From assembly GCA_009746045.1 (NCBI GenBank), contig RPFO01000084.1:950176-1010175 (forward strand): a stretch of 60,000 nt of DNA. Direction: 5' to 3'. The stretch comes from Mesostigma viride. Its lineage: Eukaryota; Streptophyta; Mesostigmatophyceae; Mesostigmatales; Mesostigmataceae. Position 1 is the first letter of the stretch; each line of letters begins with the position of its first letter. Of this stretch, positions 21,812 to 31,985 are shown one piece after another. The notes under the pieces are model-generated. The model was not told the DNA's origin. It saw only the letters and a list, made by a program, of their open reading frames with translations, and ran no database searches. A program made the translations under genes and the position numbers.

Positions 21812-22535
21812 TACACCGCCCAGGCGGTGAAGCCAGCTGGCCTGGCTGGTGATGCTCCTCCCATCCCGACCTCCGCGGACATGCTTAAGCAGCACACCAC
21901 CTCCACCACCTCCACCACCTCCGCCGTCGCAGCACAGCTCCAGCGGCAGCTATAGACGCTTGACCTCCGTGAGAAGGCCGAGCTCGCCAAGCGCTCGTCA
22001 TCGTCAAGAACTTCGACATGGCGGAAGGTGAGAATTCCGAGAAGCTTGCACAGGCGTTTGAGAGCAAAATCCTTGATTGCATGGATGGGCCTCCTTGCAT
22101 GGTGAGATCATCTGAAGCTGGTCGCCCACTGCGCGCAGGGGCCCTGCGCGCGGGGTAAGGCAGGGGTGCCTCCGCTTCTTCTCATCTTTGAGAACCCTGC
22201 GGACAAGATTTCGTTTCTCAGACGCCGCAAGCGGCTCGAGCGAGAAGACTCCCTCCACCTTGGACGACGACTTGACCCTCAGTGGCGCAGCAACAACGGC
22301 GGCGGGAGCTATGGCCGACCTACCTCCAGCTCCGGCTGCCAGCCAGACCGCGGCGGGGAAGCCGGTGTATACTGGAAGAGGGCGGCCATCTATCTACGTC
22401 GGCCTGACATGTGCCCTGGCAAGCGACCCCCGCGGCCCCGCCCAGCGCTGACCTCCAGATCATTGCATGGCCCCAGCTTAAGTAGGGGAATACAGCCGTA
22501 GTCGGTAGTGTAGAATAGTCAGGCCTAGCCGTGGC
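21812..22535 (+). mobile_element. Half-LINE copy D, 3' part
   Basis: Resumes at the coiled-coil/linker part of ORF1 (caccgcccaggcggtgaag) and contains the decayed RRM and CTD region (about 21990-22400). A short 3'UTR (ggggaatacagccgtagtcgg) runs straight into the 5' end of copy E at about 22545. The frame is broken by several indels. Confidence 0.65.
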
Positions 22536-22544
22536 CTTCGGTCG

Positions 22545-22705
22545 CACAAGCCACGAGCCTCGAGGTAGCCATGGCTGACGGCGGAGCTCATAACTTTCAC
22601 GTTTGGGCACCGATTTCGGCCACATTGTGAATATCACAATCGCTTCGTCTTTCTAAGACGCACACGCTGATATACTTTTCTGAAGCTATTGAACGCAATA
22701 TATAT
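22545..22705 (+). mobile_element. Half-LINE copy E, 5' end
   Basis: Conserved 5' end with the uORF ATG (atggctgacggcggagctc; here it stops early after a 4-bp change), then the 5'UTR up to acgcaatatatat. There an RLE LINE is inserted. It continues at 23411. Confidence 0.7.
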
Positions 22706-23410
22706 TAAAAATATAATTACTTATAGCAGAGTGAAATCACTCAAACCAAAGCAAACGCCCAGCTATAAACCTATATACAGAGCCATGTCAAAGCTCTATA
22801 CTACGAAGTACGATAAGACCAATGGAAACTCCTAACGGGAGGAACCTAATAGCCCTGCTGCACCGCAAAATCAGCCCGCGTACGGCGGAGCATGATGTCC
22901 GCCATGGCCCGAGTCAGCGCCACCGACAAGCGCTGACGCCAATATGACGTCCAGGTCCGCGCCGACCATGGGGCCCGCTGGCCCTCCAGGTCCAGCCGGT
23001 CCTCCCGGAGCCGGCAACACTCCTTGAAGAAGGCGGAGGTCAGGGGCCCCATGGCCCCAAACTCCTCCAGGACAAAGGGCACCACACGATGGTGCCCGAC
23101 GTCGCCGTAGGCCAGGAGCTTGGCCCGCTCCGCCCGGTCCGCCGTGTAACCTGCCGTGAGGGAGGCCCCAGCCACGTGGCTAAGAGCCAAGGGCCGCGCC
23201 ACCGAAACGTCAATAAGCAGATGCCGGCCACCCCCCTCAAAGTCCAGCACCACGATGTCAGGCCGGTGGTTGGGGGAATAGAAGGCAGCGCCATCCGCAT
23301 CCTCGGACCGGATGTTCGCGTGGGGGAAAACCGACCGAATCATGGCGAGCACCACCGTCAGGAGGACAGTGTGCAAATACAAATACCAATTCTGATTCTG
23401 TTGGCCCCCC
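22706..23410 (-). mobile_element. 5'-truncated RLE LINE copy
   Basis: Reverse copy of the last ~700 bp of the 10700-14642 element, with an intact 188-codon C-terminal frame at 22846-23412. The perfect 13-bp duplication acgcaatatatat lies at 22693-22705 and 23411-23423. Its target is the AT run just upstream of the half-LINE ORF1 start codon. Confidence 0.9.
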
Positions 23411-24173
23411 ACGCAATATATATGGCGAGCAAACCGGCTCCTCGGCGCAACGCAGCCTGGCGGCTGCGCTCATGCAGCCCTGAAAATACGTCTGCAGCCT
23501 CGAGCGGCTGCAGCTTCGCCCTGTGAGTCCGGCCCAGAAGGCAGCGGCGCCACCAGCCATTGAAGCCCTAGTGGTCGCCCAGCCCCCTCCCAGGCTCGCC
23601 TCGCCTGCAGCGTCGCCTGAACCCAAGCGCGTAGCAGTCGCCCTGCCGAGCCGAGCTGGGAATTAAGAGTTCGACTTTGACGCCAGCCAGCCCGGCTTTT
23701 TTGACAAGCTCAAACACGACAAGATCCTGAGCTACGTGTTCTGGGCTTCTGGCCGTGCGATCCGGGATCGCACGCCTCGCTTCTTGAACTGTGCAAGCAG
23801 CTCTTCCACCAGGGTCGCCTCGTCGATGCTTTCCAGAGGCGCACGGTCCTGGCAACTTCTCGAGACCCCATCCTCCCCCTCCGCCGCCCCCACCTTCAGC
23901 AACGCGCCCTCTTCTCCCTCCTTGGCCGCTCCATCGCGGAGCTCTGGCCCCCCCAGCGGCCCAGCCCCTCACCACCTGCACCTTGACCGAATCCTCCATC
24001 CGCTCCCTCCTTGAGGAGGCCATCACGCAGCACGTGGCCCCCCTCGCTGCACTCTGACAGATGTGGCCAGGCCATGCGGGCAGCACGCTGACTGCCAAGC
24101 TCCCCCTCCTCTCCACCATCTCCACCCGCCACCTCCACCCTCCTCGCCTCCTCCACCGCCACCACCATTACAA
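23411..24173 (+). mobile_element. Half-LINE copy E, middle part (decayed ORF1 N-terminus)
   Basis: Resumes at tatatggcgagcaaaccggc and covers the Pro/Ala-rich N-terminus and helical region of ORF1. Many indels break the frame. Interrupted at 24173 by a MITE. Confidence 0.65.
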
Positions 24174-24338
24174 TTCGTTCAAGTGGCCCGCCGGAGCGGC
24201 TGTACAATTTTTCCCAGTGAGCGCGCTGCCAAGTGTACTTGTGGGCAAATTTTTAGGTGCCCCGTCACTTCGAGGTACTAAAAATTAGGCTACGGTACGA
24301 ATTCAGCGAATTTCAGCGAATTTTCAGTCGAACCAAAG

Positions 24339-24530
24339 GAAGTGACGGCAACTACCAAAAAGTTTCCGTTACGAATTTTCAGCCCAACACTCGCGCAAAA
24401 TGAAGTGACGGCAACTAACAAAAAGTTTCCGTTACGAATTTTCACTCCCACACGTCTGCACAAGAGGAAGTGACGGCAACTACCAAAAAGTTTCCGTTAC
24501 GAATTTTCAGTCCCACACTTCGTGCAAATT
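24339..24530 (+). repeat. Three ~63-65 bp tandem repeats
   Basis: Units start at 24339, 24402 and 24467 with gaagtgacggcaacta and share aaaaagtttccgttacgaat. They are direct, adjacent and have no spacers. Confidence 0.85.
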
Positions 24531-24825
24531 TTAGTAGGGCTGCACGCAAGCTACCTTTCAAAATTTTGCGCTAGTATGGAACGCATTTCATTCGTCTGGA
24601 GGAACGCTGCCCGCCAACTACCCCCGTTCAGAAAGTTCCGCCGAAATTTCCTTGAGATTTGGAAATCTGAACGTCCGCGCAAATTTTAGTAGGGCTGCAC
24701 GCAAGCTACCTTTCAAAATTTTGCGCAAGTATGGAACGCAATTCATTCGTCCGGAGGAATGCTGCTCGTCAACTGCCCCCGTTCAGAAAGTTGCGCCGAA
24801 CTTTACTTGAGATTTGGAAATCTGA
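24528..24825 (+). repeat. Two ~149-bp tandem repeats
   Basis: Both begin gcaaattttagtagggctgc and run to gaacgt; similarity is about 90 percent by eye. Confidence 0.8.
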
Positions 24826-24942
24826 ACGTGCGGTTGGAGTTTCGCGGGGAAACCCAAGTTCCCGAGTAATTCACCAATGACGCGCTTCGAACACTTGCCC
24901 GCTAAAACCTAAGCAGCCGCTCCGGCTGGCCACTTAAACGAA

Positions 24943-26110
24943 ACTTGATGACCCCCACCTCCGACACCATCACCGCCCAGCTGCGCGACATTGACAAGCG
25001 GGCTCAAGGACAACGCCATCGCCATCGAGAGATCCTGCAAAACACCGCAGGCATCATGCACCGCCCAGGCGGTGAAGGACATTGCAGCCAAGCCAGCCCC
25101 TGCTGGCCCGGCTTGCGCTGCTCCTTCCACCCAGTCTGACCTGCATGGGCGGACTGAAGCAACACACCACCTCCACCTGACCTCCGCCGTCGCAACACAG
25201 CTCCAGCATGCATGCAGCAGACGCTCGACCTCCGCGAGGAGGCAGAGCTCGCCAATTAAGCGCAGCCTCAACGTCATCCGACGTCAAGAACTTCGCCCTG
25301 GTGAAAGGTGAGAATTCCGAGAAGCTTGCACGCGCGTTTGAGAGAGGATCGAATTCTTGGTCGCATCGGCCTTACTGGTGAGATTGAGCTGGTTGCCCAC
25401 CGGCGTCTTCCCCACGCGCGGGGCGCCCCCGCTTCTTCTCACACGGCGGACAATTAAGATTGTGTTTCTCAGACGCCGCAAGCAGCTCGAGAAGACTCCC
25501 TTCCCCCTGGACGATGACTTGACCCTCAGTGGCGCAGCAACACCGGCGACGGGAGCTATGGCCGACGTACCTCCAGCTCCAGCAGACCAAGGCGGGGAAG
25601 CCGGTGTACTGGAAGGGGGCGGCCATCTACGTCGGCCACAAGTCCTGGCGGAGGCGACCCCCGCGGCCCCCAGAACTCCTCCAGACAGCCCAGCTTTATA
25701 GGGGAATACAGAAGTAGTAGTGTAGAATAGAAGGGGCTAGCCGTGGTCTTCAGTACATGTACGCCTCCTACCAGCTGATGCCTTAGCATTATTTAACCAT
25801 GTACATGTGTGCCTATGATGTGCCCGCACCAGATGATGCCTAGCTTTATTTAGCTATGCTGTGCCCACGCAGAGAGCTGCTCTCTAGTAGCTGCTGAGTC
25901 TGATGCCACGCTCTATAGCCATTGTCTAGCCATGATGATCTTCCACCCTATTAATTAATTATTTAGGAACATGGCTCCGTTGGGAGTATATGTAGCACAT
26001 AGAAGGGGCCTGATTATTATGGCTTTTAACACATTCTAAGCTACTTCCTGCAATTATAATTAAGGTTGGGGATGTAAACGACACTTGCTCGAGGTGCACC
26101 AAGGGCACCT
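24943..26110 (+). mobile_element. Half-LINE copy E, 3' part and tail
   Basis: Decayed ORF1 C-terminal half (24943-25690, with RRRELWPTYLQLQQTKAGKP still readable), then the 3'UTR (ggggaatacagaagtagtag) to about 25930 and an ATTA tail near 25952-25965. From 25966 to about 26110 a 3'-tail-only copy lies in reverse, with its hairpin ggctccgttgggag at 25977-25990. Confidence 0.65.
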
Positions 26111-26830
26111 GCACCACCTTGATGTCTCGGAGCTCAATTAATTACATGTAAGGCCTGTCTTAACCCGTGGATGGTGTCTAACTCGTTCCTAAAAGTAGTT
26201 ACCAGTTGCACTTTGCACTATAAAGTCCACAAACCAACCTAATAACAATTTTACCATCCATATTGGGACCAAAGCACACACATATATTGAGTTACTTGGG
26301 GGTCATCTTGGTGGTCATGTTGCAATGTCCTATGGGTACATTTTAAGGACCCCCCCAGGGGGATCCGCTGGGTGCGAGACATGATACACCTATAAAATGC
26401 ATTTTATGTGGTTTAAACAACTTTATTGGACCTGGCCTTGGAAAGGCAGTTAAATTGGTAGCCATGCATGGCTTCTGAACACTCACATCACTGGTTGTCC
26501 CAGGGACCCAGCTGTACTATCTAAAAATAACTGAAAGATGACAAGCTAAAAATGAGTGGCAGCTGTGCACCAGGGTACCCCTCTGTACTGTAACCGTTAA
26601 TTAGTCCCTCAGTGCAAACTTGGTCTGAACATAGTGATGTCCGGTATCAGCCGGTGTACTACACATCTAGCTCTAGCAGCAGACCTAAAAATATCACGGA
26701 AATATCTACTGGCATTCGCGCCAGCTCGGTTCTAAAACTGGTCACTATTTGTAGTTACGAGTAAAACTGGTAACTAGAAATAGGTACCAGTACCATCCAA
26801 AATTACATGAAGCCGGAGTCTGCCTAACTT
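26111..26830. other. Non-coding stretch, possible degenerate MITE
   Basis: No convincing ORF. The segments ggatggt...agtagttaccagtt (about 26170-26210) and, reversed, aactggtaactag...accatcc (about 26770-26805) resemble each other in inverted order. They could be the ends of a ~640-bp MITE. No target duplication was seen. Confidence 0.25.
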
Positions 26831-26834
26831 TAGC

Positions 26835-27251
26835 TGGACTGCCTGGCGCTCGAGGCTCGGGCGGTTGGTCTAGAAATCAGCCCCAAAACGGAGGCCCTGG
26901 CCCTCGGCATGGCAGGGCCCCCACCCACTGTCAAGTGCTCCGCAGCTCTTAGACTGACACCGAGGTCAACTACCCTACTTCAGGCTGCTTCAAGCTGCTC
27001 GATCGGCAGTTGGCTTCCCGACTGCGCGGACGACCTGACGACACGGATCGGCATGGCGTGGGTGCAACTCCATGACCACCGCCGCAGGTGGAGCAACCCG
27101 GCCGCCCTACCCCGGATCGTCAAGCGTGACCTCTTCAAGGTCGTCATTCTGGAGATCCTGACCTACGGTGCCGAGAGGTCTGGACACTGACGCAGGAGCT
27201 GGAGCAACGACTCGACAGCACCGTCACCAAGATGCTGCGCAAGGCCCTTAA
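26835..27251 (+). pseudogene. LINE-Y reverse transcriptase, region after the catalytic site (5' half)
   Basis: The reading LGLEISPKTEALALG, then GSWLPDCADDLTTRIGMAW, then KRDLFKVVILEILTYGAE, fits the RT segment downstream of the YADD box and the thumb. It is the same pattern as the ETWTLT-type thumb of RTE/I-like LINEs. One indel near 27180 shifts the frame at GAE(RSGH). The last codons, KMLRKALN, run into a TTAA element at 27252. The ORF resumes at 28947. Confidence 0.65.
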
Positions 27252-28942
27252 CCCCTAAATGGTCTTGCTGCCGATTTTCCGCCAAAAATCGAGTTCCAGC
27301 CGATGCATCGGCCCCTTCTCGGGGGACCAGATGCCGCGAAATCTATTGAGAATTAGGAAAAGTTTAGCTGAGAAGATCGAAAGTTTATAAAATTCTTCAC
27401 AGCATGGTACTAGGGTTTGCATACTTTTGACAAAGTTATAGAGGTGTTCTGGCCGGTCAAAGTACAAGGGGTCAGGGTACTTTTTCACGTACAACGTGCA
27501 TTCCGGAAAACGACGACCTGGCTGCATGGCGGCTTGCGCCCACGCATGGCATTTACGTTTGCGTTCGAATTTTCTGGCCAAACTTAGGATATTGATTTTA
27601 AACGTCCTAAAGATGATACAGGCCAATTTTTGGTTCGCGGGAATGCCATTTGATAGGTGTCGGCAGCGTTCTTGCTGGAAAAAACTGCGATCAGGCCGGA
27701 CGATAGAAACGTTGACAGCAATACCTTTCCGGCGTATTTTAAAGGATATATTGGTTTCTTTGTACTTTTTATGATACATAGTAGTCGTAAACGTGCAAGG
27801 GTGGCCAGAAATCGCCGAATCCAGCGACCATGCTGCACAACTTTGGTGTGCCGAAATGCGCCATTTTGCGGCCACCGCCTGGGCCAAGTTAACGCCATCC
27901 ATGCCTGGTAAAGCTTAAGCATCGTTTTCCTATCGATGTTTGACGTTTATATATACGTTCTAGCTTGTGTAGCACATTCTTTTTGCACTATTCATGCTCT
28001 TTCTTGACCCTGGCCTGGCCCCTTTCTAAAACACCCTTCTTAGATGCTTCCCTCAGTCAGTTGACCTGCCACAGGGTGATGGTGATAAGTTTTAGAGGCT
28101 GTATGGGTTTGAATACCTCCATATATGTTTGTTATACATTTCCCATACACATATTGCATGAGTGTGAGGCAGTTGGCTGGTCTCTGTGGCATCATCAAGC
28201 ACGTAACCGGTGAGTAAAAGCTTCCCATTGACAGCATGTGCCACCAGGTGTGCTGGCCATCACCTGGCAAGCTATAGCAGCTTAGGCCTAGTTTATCCTT
28301 GCTAGGGCAGGCTGAAATAGGCTCAACACCACTAGTTTGTTGGTGGCTGCCTCCTAGAATGCATGCCTTGCGTAGGGTGTCCGTACCACGTTACCTACGT
28401 GCATGGACAAGGTGGCACCTGCACATAGGTGCCATGTAAGGGCAGTGTGATGATGCAGTTATGTTTCCCCATCATTGTGGAAGGGAAATGTATTGTTTGG
28501 CATGGTTGGTGGCCATATTAGGAGGTAGTATGCCCACCCCTACTCCCTTGGTTGCTTTTTACCAACGGTACCCCTATGGGCTGTACTGGGTGTAACTGCT
28601 GGTATACCCACCCAAATTATGACCCCAATAGCTCAAACTGTTCAGCAACTAATTGTTTATCATCCCTGAAGTGGTAGGTGCCTAGGTCTTATAACATAAT
28701 TCAAAATGCACATTCTACCAAAAATGAAAACGCGCGTCTTGACCCCCCTGACTTTGACGGCAGTTAAACATGGCCTACCCTGCATATATGTGAGGTTGTG
28801 ATATACCAACCCGAAGGGCAACTCATGGACATGCTTGGCCCCCAAGGACAGCCATTGGATATGGGTAGGTTGGATGGCATCTGGTTTGCAAAATTGTGAA
28901 GATCCAGCCGATTTATCGGCAGGATCTCAGACCATTTAGGGG
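27252..28942. mobile_element. TTAA-flanked TIR element, copy 1 (piggyBac-like target)
   Basis: TTAA lies at 27248-27251 and 28943-28946. The ends are CCCCTAAATGG and, reversed, CCCCTAAATGG. Subterminal palindromes such as GCCGATGCATCGGC and GCCGATTTATCGGC occur at both ends. A second copy (42297-43995) is about 90 percent identical. TTAA duplication with CCC-starting ends is the piggyBac hallmark, but no transposase is recognisable, so it is a non-autonomous derivative. The open frames inside (for example 27255-27902 minus) are kept in both copies mainly because the whole DNA is similar. Confidence 0.75.
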
Positions 28943-29418
28943 TTAACATCCCCTAGCTTTGGTTTGCACATTAGTAATGAGGATTTGTACGCTGATTTGC
29001 CCTATGTTTCCCACATTATTAGGCACAGGCGCCTGGGCCTAGCCGGGCACCTGGCCCGCACAGATGAGGTAGACACATCAGATAGACTATAGCTGGCACC
29101 AAGCCCGCCCAGCCTGGGCGATATGTCCTCACCTGGCGTGCCCCCGGCCGTGCGCGGCAGGGCCGCCACCCGTGGACTTTTCGCGTGATAGACTCGGCAT
29201 GGACATGTGCTACACTAGACGTGACGGGCTCACACCCGGGCAGCCTCCTGGTTTAATTGTCTGAAATATGGAGGCAGATGGTACGCAAGGATACTAGATG
29301 GCATGTAGTGATGAAGGAGACCACCCGCAAGCCTGTGGGGGCTCCGCATGTGACCGCGTATGGCATTCATAGCGATTCGGGCCGTGGTGCCCACACCCCT
29401 GTAACTCGGACCTATTAT
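28943..29418 (+). pseudogene. LINE-Y RT C-terminus and 3' end (3' half)
   Basis: Directly continues 26835-27251 across the TTAA insertion: HISNEDLYADLPYVSHIIRH, then RRLGLAGHLARTDEV, then decayed sequence ending WRQMVRKDTRWHVV and an ATTA tail. It shows the intact order of the LINE-Y 3' region. Stops are present, so it is dead. Confidence 0.6.
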
Positions 29419-29952
29419 TAATTAATAGACACGTGACTGCGTCACGTGAGCATAAGTCCTCAGTGGGATGGGAATATGGAATGGATGGTATAAGCTATCT
29501 AGGTCCTAGTTACAGGGGTGTGGGCACCGCGGCCCGAATCGCTATGAATGCCATACTTGGTCACACGCGGAGCCCCCACAGGCTTGGGGGTGGTCTCCTT
29601 CATCACTACTTGCCATCTATCCTTGCGCACCATCTGCCTCCATATTACAGACAAACCAGGAGGCTGCCCGGGGGTGAGCCCGTCACGTCTAGTGTAGCAC
29701 ATGTCCATGCCGAGTCTATCACGCGAAAAGTCCACGGGTGTCGGCCCAGCTGCCGCACGCGGCCGGGGGCACGCCAGGTTAGGACATATTGCCCAGGCTG
29801 GGCGGGCTTGGTGCCAGCTAGTCTATCTGATACATGTGTCTACCTGATCTGTGCGGGCTGAGGTGCCCGGCTAGGCCCAGGCGCCTGTGCCTAATAATGT
29901 GGGAAACATAGAGCAAATCAGCGTACAAATCCTCATTACTAATGTGCAAACC
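29419..29952 (-). mobile_element. LINE-Y 3' end, inverted copy
   Basis: Tail-to-tail with the preceding copy, sharing the tattattaattaatag tail. The hairpin CACGTGACTGCGTCACGTG sits at 29429-29447. It extends up to the aatcctcattactaatgtgc region of the RT C-terminus at 29927-29950. Confidence 0.65.
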
Positions 29953-30062
29953 GGACCTAGATAGCTTACACCATCCATTCCATCCCATGTTCCCCTCCCA
30001 CTGAGGACTTATTATGCTCACCGGTGACGCAGTCACGTGTCTATTCATTAATTAATTAATTT
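29953..30062 (+). mobile_element. LINE-Y extreme 3' end
   Basis: cggacctagatagcttacac to gcagtcacgtgtctattc, then ATTA tail 30044-30062. Confidence 0.55.
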
Positions 30063-30198
30063 AGGCCTGTCATGGGGTGGAAGATCATCATGGGGCTATA
30101 CAAGCGCTAGCCGGGCACCGGGCTTCTCTAGAAGGGGTATAATGATGGCTTTTAATACACTCTGGGCTACTTCCTGCGAAGGGTACGGGGTGTCAAGC
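30063..30198 (-). repeat. Half-LINE 3'-tail fragment
   Basis: In reverse it matches the tgatgatcttccaccc and gtattaaaagccat segments of the half-LINE 3'UTR. Degenerate. Confidence 0.4.
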
Positions 30199-30665
30199 CC
30201 GCCCAGATCAGGTAGACACATCAGATAATAGACTAGCTGGCACCCGAACTGGCCCGCCCAGCCTGGGCGTTATGCCCTCACCTGGCGTGCTCTAGGCCGC
30301 GCGCGGCAGCTGGGCCGACACCCGTGGACTTTTCGTGATGAGACTCGGCATGGACATGTGCTACCCTAGACGTGACGGGCTCACACCCTGGGGCGCAGCC
30401 TCCTGGTTTGCCTGTAATATGGAGGCAGATGGTACGCAAGGATAGATGGCAAGTAGTTCGATGAAGGAGACCACCCCCAAGTCTGTGGGGGCTCCGCGTG
30501 TGACCGCGTATAGCATTCATAGCAATTCGGGCCGCGGTGCCCACAACCCTGTAACTGGGACCTAGATAGCTTACACTATCCATTCCATCCCATCTTCCCC
30601 TCCCACTGAGGACTTATTCTCACGTGACGCATGAGTCACGTGTCTAAATTAATTAATTAATTAAT
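30199..30665 (+). mobile_element. LINE-Y 3' end copy
   Basis: Same layout as 8146-8572. The hairpin CACGTGAC...GTCACGTG lies at about 30621-30642 and the ATTA tail follows. Confidence 0.6.
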
Positions 30666-31080
30666 GTCCATGCCGAGTCTATCACGAAAAGTCCACGGGT
30701 GGCGGCCAGGGCTGACGCGCGCGGCCTGGGGCACGCCAGGTGAGGACATATCGCCCAGGCTGGGCGGGCTTGGGCCTTGGTGCCAGCTAGTCTATTAATC
30801 AATTAATTAATTAACACGTGACTGCTAGTAGTCTATCTGATGTGTCTAGATTCTGATTTGGCACGCCGCAAAGGTGAAAACCATTTGCGTTCAGTGCCGG
30901 TCCGCGGAAAACGCGGAAAACGCGATCTGCAAATGAATCCGACCGGAATCGAACTGGGGACCTCTCGTCTAGATACCTGATCTGAGCGGGCCAGGTGCCC
31001 GGCTAGGCCCAGGCGCCTGTGCCTAAGAATGTGGGAAACATAGGGCAAATCAGCGTACAAATCCTCATTAATTAATTAAT
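30666..31080 (-). mobile_element. LINE-Y fragments, rearranged
   Basis: Inverted partial copies: 30666-30800 (gtccatgccgagtctatcac to gctagtctatt) and 30966-31064 (ctgatctgagcggg to acaaatcctcatt). They are separated by an ATTA tail (30797-30812) and ~115 bp of unrelated sequence (30846-30960). Confidence 0.5.
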
Positions 31081-31985
31081 TAATTAATAGACACGTGACT
31101 GCGTCGTGAACGTGAGCATAAGTCCTCAGTGGGAGGGGAACATGGGATGGAATGGATTATATTAAATTATAACATGCCTCCGTTGGGAGATCATGTAGCA
31201 CATATTCCTTGATTGGTGGTGGAGTGGGGAGAGCCGCGTAATCGAACTAACCTAACGCTAATCTAGCTAGTCTAGAAAAATCCTAACTACCCTACTCATC
31301 AATGGAATGGAATGGATGGTGTAAGCTATCTAGGTCCTAGTTACAGGGGTGTGGGCACCGCGGCCCGAATCGCTATGAATGCCATACGCGGTCACACGCG
31401 GAGCCCCCACAGACTTGGGGGTGGTCTCCTTCATCACTACTTGCCATCTATCCTTGCGTACCATCCGCCATATTACAGACAAACCAGGAGGCTGCCCGGG
31501 CGTGAGCCCGTTGCGTCTAGTGTAGCACATGTCCATGCCGAGTCTAGATATCACGAAAAGTCCACGGGTGGCGGCCCTGCCGCGCGCGGCCTGGGGCACG
31601 CCAGGTTAGGACATATTGCCCAGGCTGGGCGGGTTTGGTGCCAGCTAGTCTATCTGATGTGTCTACCTGATCTGTGCGGGCCAGGTGCCCGGCTAGTAGG
31701 CCCAGGCGCCTATGCCTAATAACAAATCCTCATTACTAATGTGCTAACCAAAGGGGATGCGCAAACCAACTAATGTACAAACCAAAGGGCCTTGCGCAGC
31801 ATCTTGGTGAGGTTGCCGTCAAGTCGTTGCTCCAGCTCCTGCGTCCGTGTCCAGGTCTCGGCGCCGCAGGTCAGGATCGTCAGAATGACGACCTTGAAGA
31901 GGTCACGCTTGACGATCCGGGGTAGGGCAGGGTTCAACCAATGCTCTGGACCAGCGTTTAATGTGCATATTCCATGACATAGATC
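31081..31985 (-). mobile_element. LINE-Y copy with RT thumb, inverted, split by LINE-X
   Basis: The tail is at 31065-31085 and the 3' end at 31085-31156. A LINE-X 3' end is inserted at 31157-31301. LINE-Y resumes 31312-31985 and reaches the RT thumb, which reads in reverse GAETWTRTQELEQRLD and KMLRKAL. About 30 bp are missing or changed near 31735-31780. Confidence 0.6.
31157..31301 (-). mobile_element. LINE-X 3' end insertion
   Basis: Reverse copy of about 7990-8130. The 10-bp duplication atggaatgga lies at 31147-31156 and 31302-31311. The hairpin cctccgttgggag (reverse) lies at about 31181-31193. Confidence 0.7.

Larger units (their letters stand above)
24174..24942. mobile_element. TIR MITE with internal tandem repeats
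   Basis: Left end TTCGTTCAAGTGGCCCGCCG and the right end in reverse TTCGTTTAAGTGGCCAGCCG match over about 29 bp (continuing GAGCGGCTG in both). It separates two parts of half-LINE copy E. The interior has three ~63-bp repeats from 24339 (gaagtgacggcaactaccaa) and two ~149-bp repeats (24528-24676, 24677-24825). No coding sequence. Confidence 0.65.

Noticed and set aside
24339-24530. CRISPR-like repeats
   Set aside because: Units are adjacent without unique spacers, lie in a MITE, and the genome is eukaryotic.
27255-27902. 215-codon minus-strand ORF in the TTAA element, with a 142-codon partner at 42517-42945
   Set aside because: Similar in both copies, but other frames on both strands are equally conserved and no transposase motif (DDD) is visible.
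30920-30972. tRNA-like segment (reverse strand aggtccccagttcgattccgg)
   Set aside because: Looks like a tRNA T-arm/B-box, but the T-stem does not pair well and the 5' half of a tRNA is absent. At most a tRNA-derived fragment.
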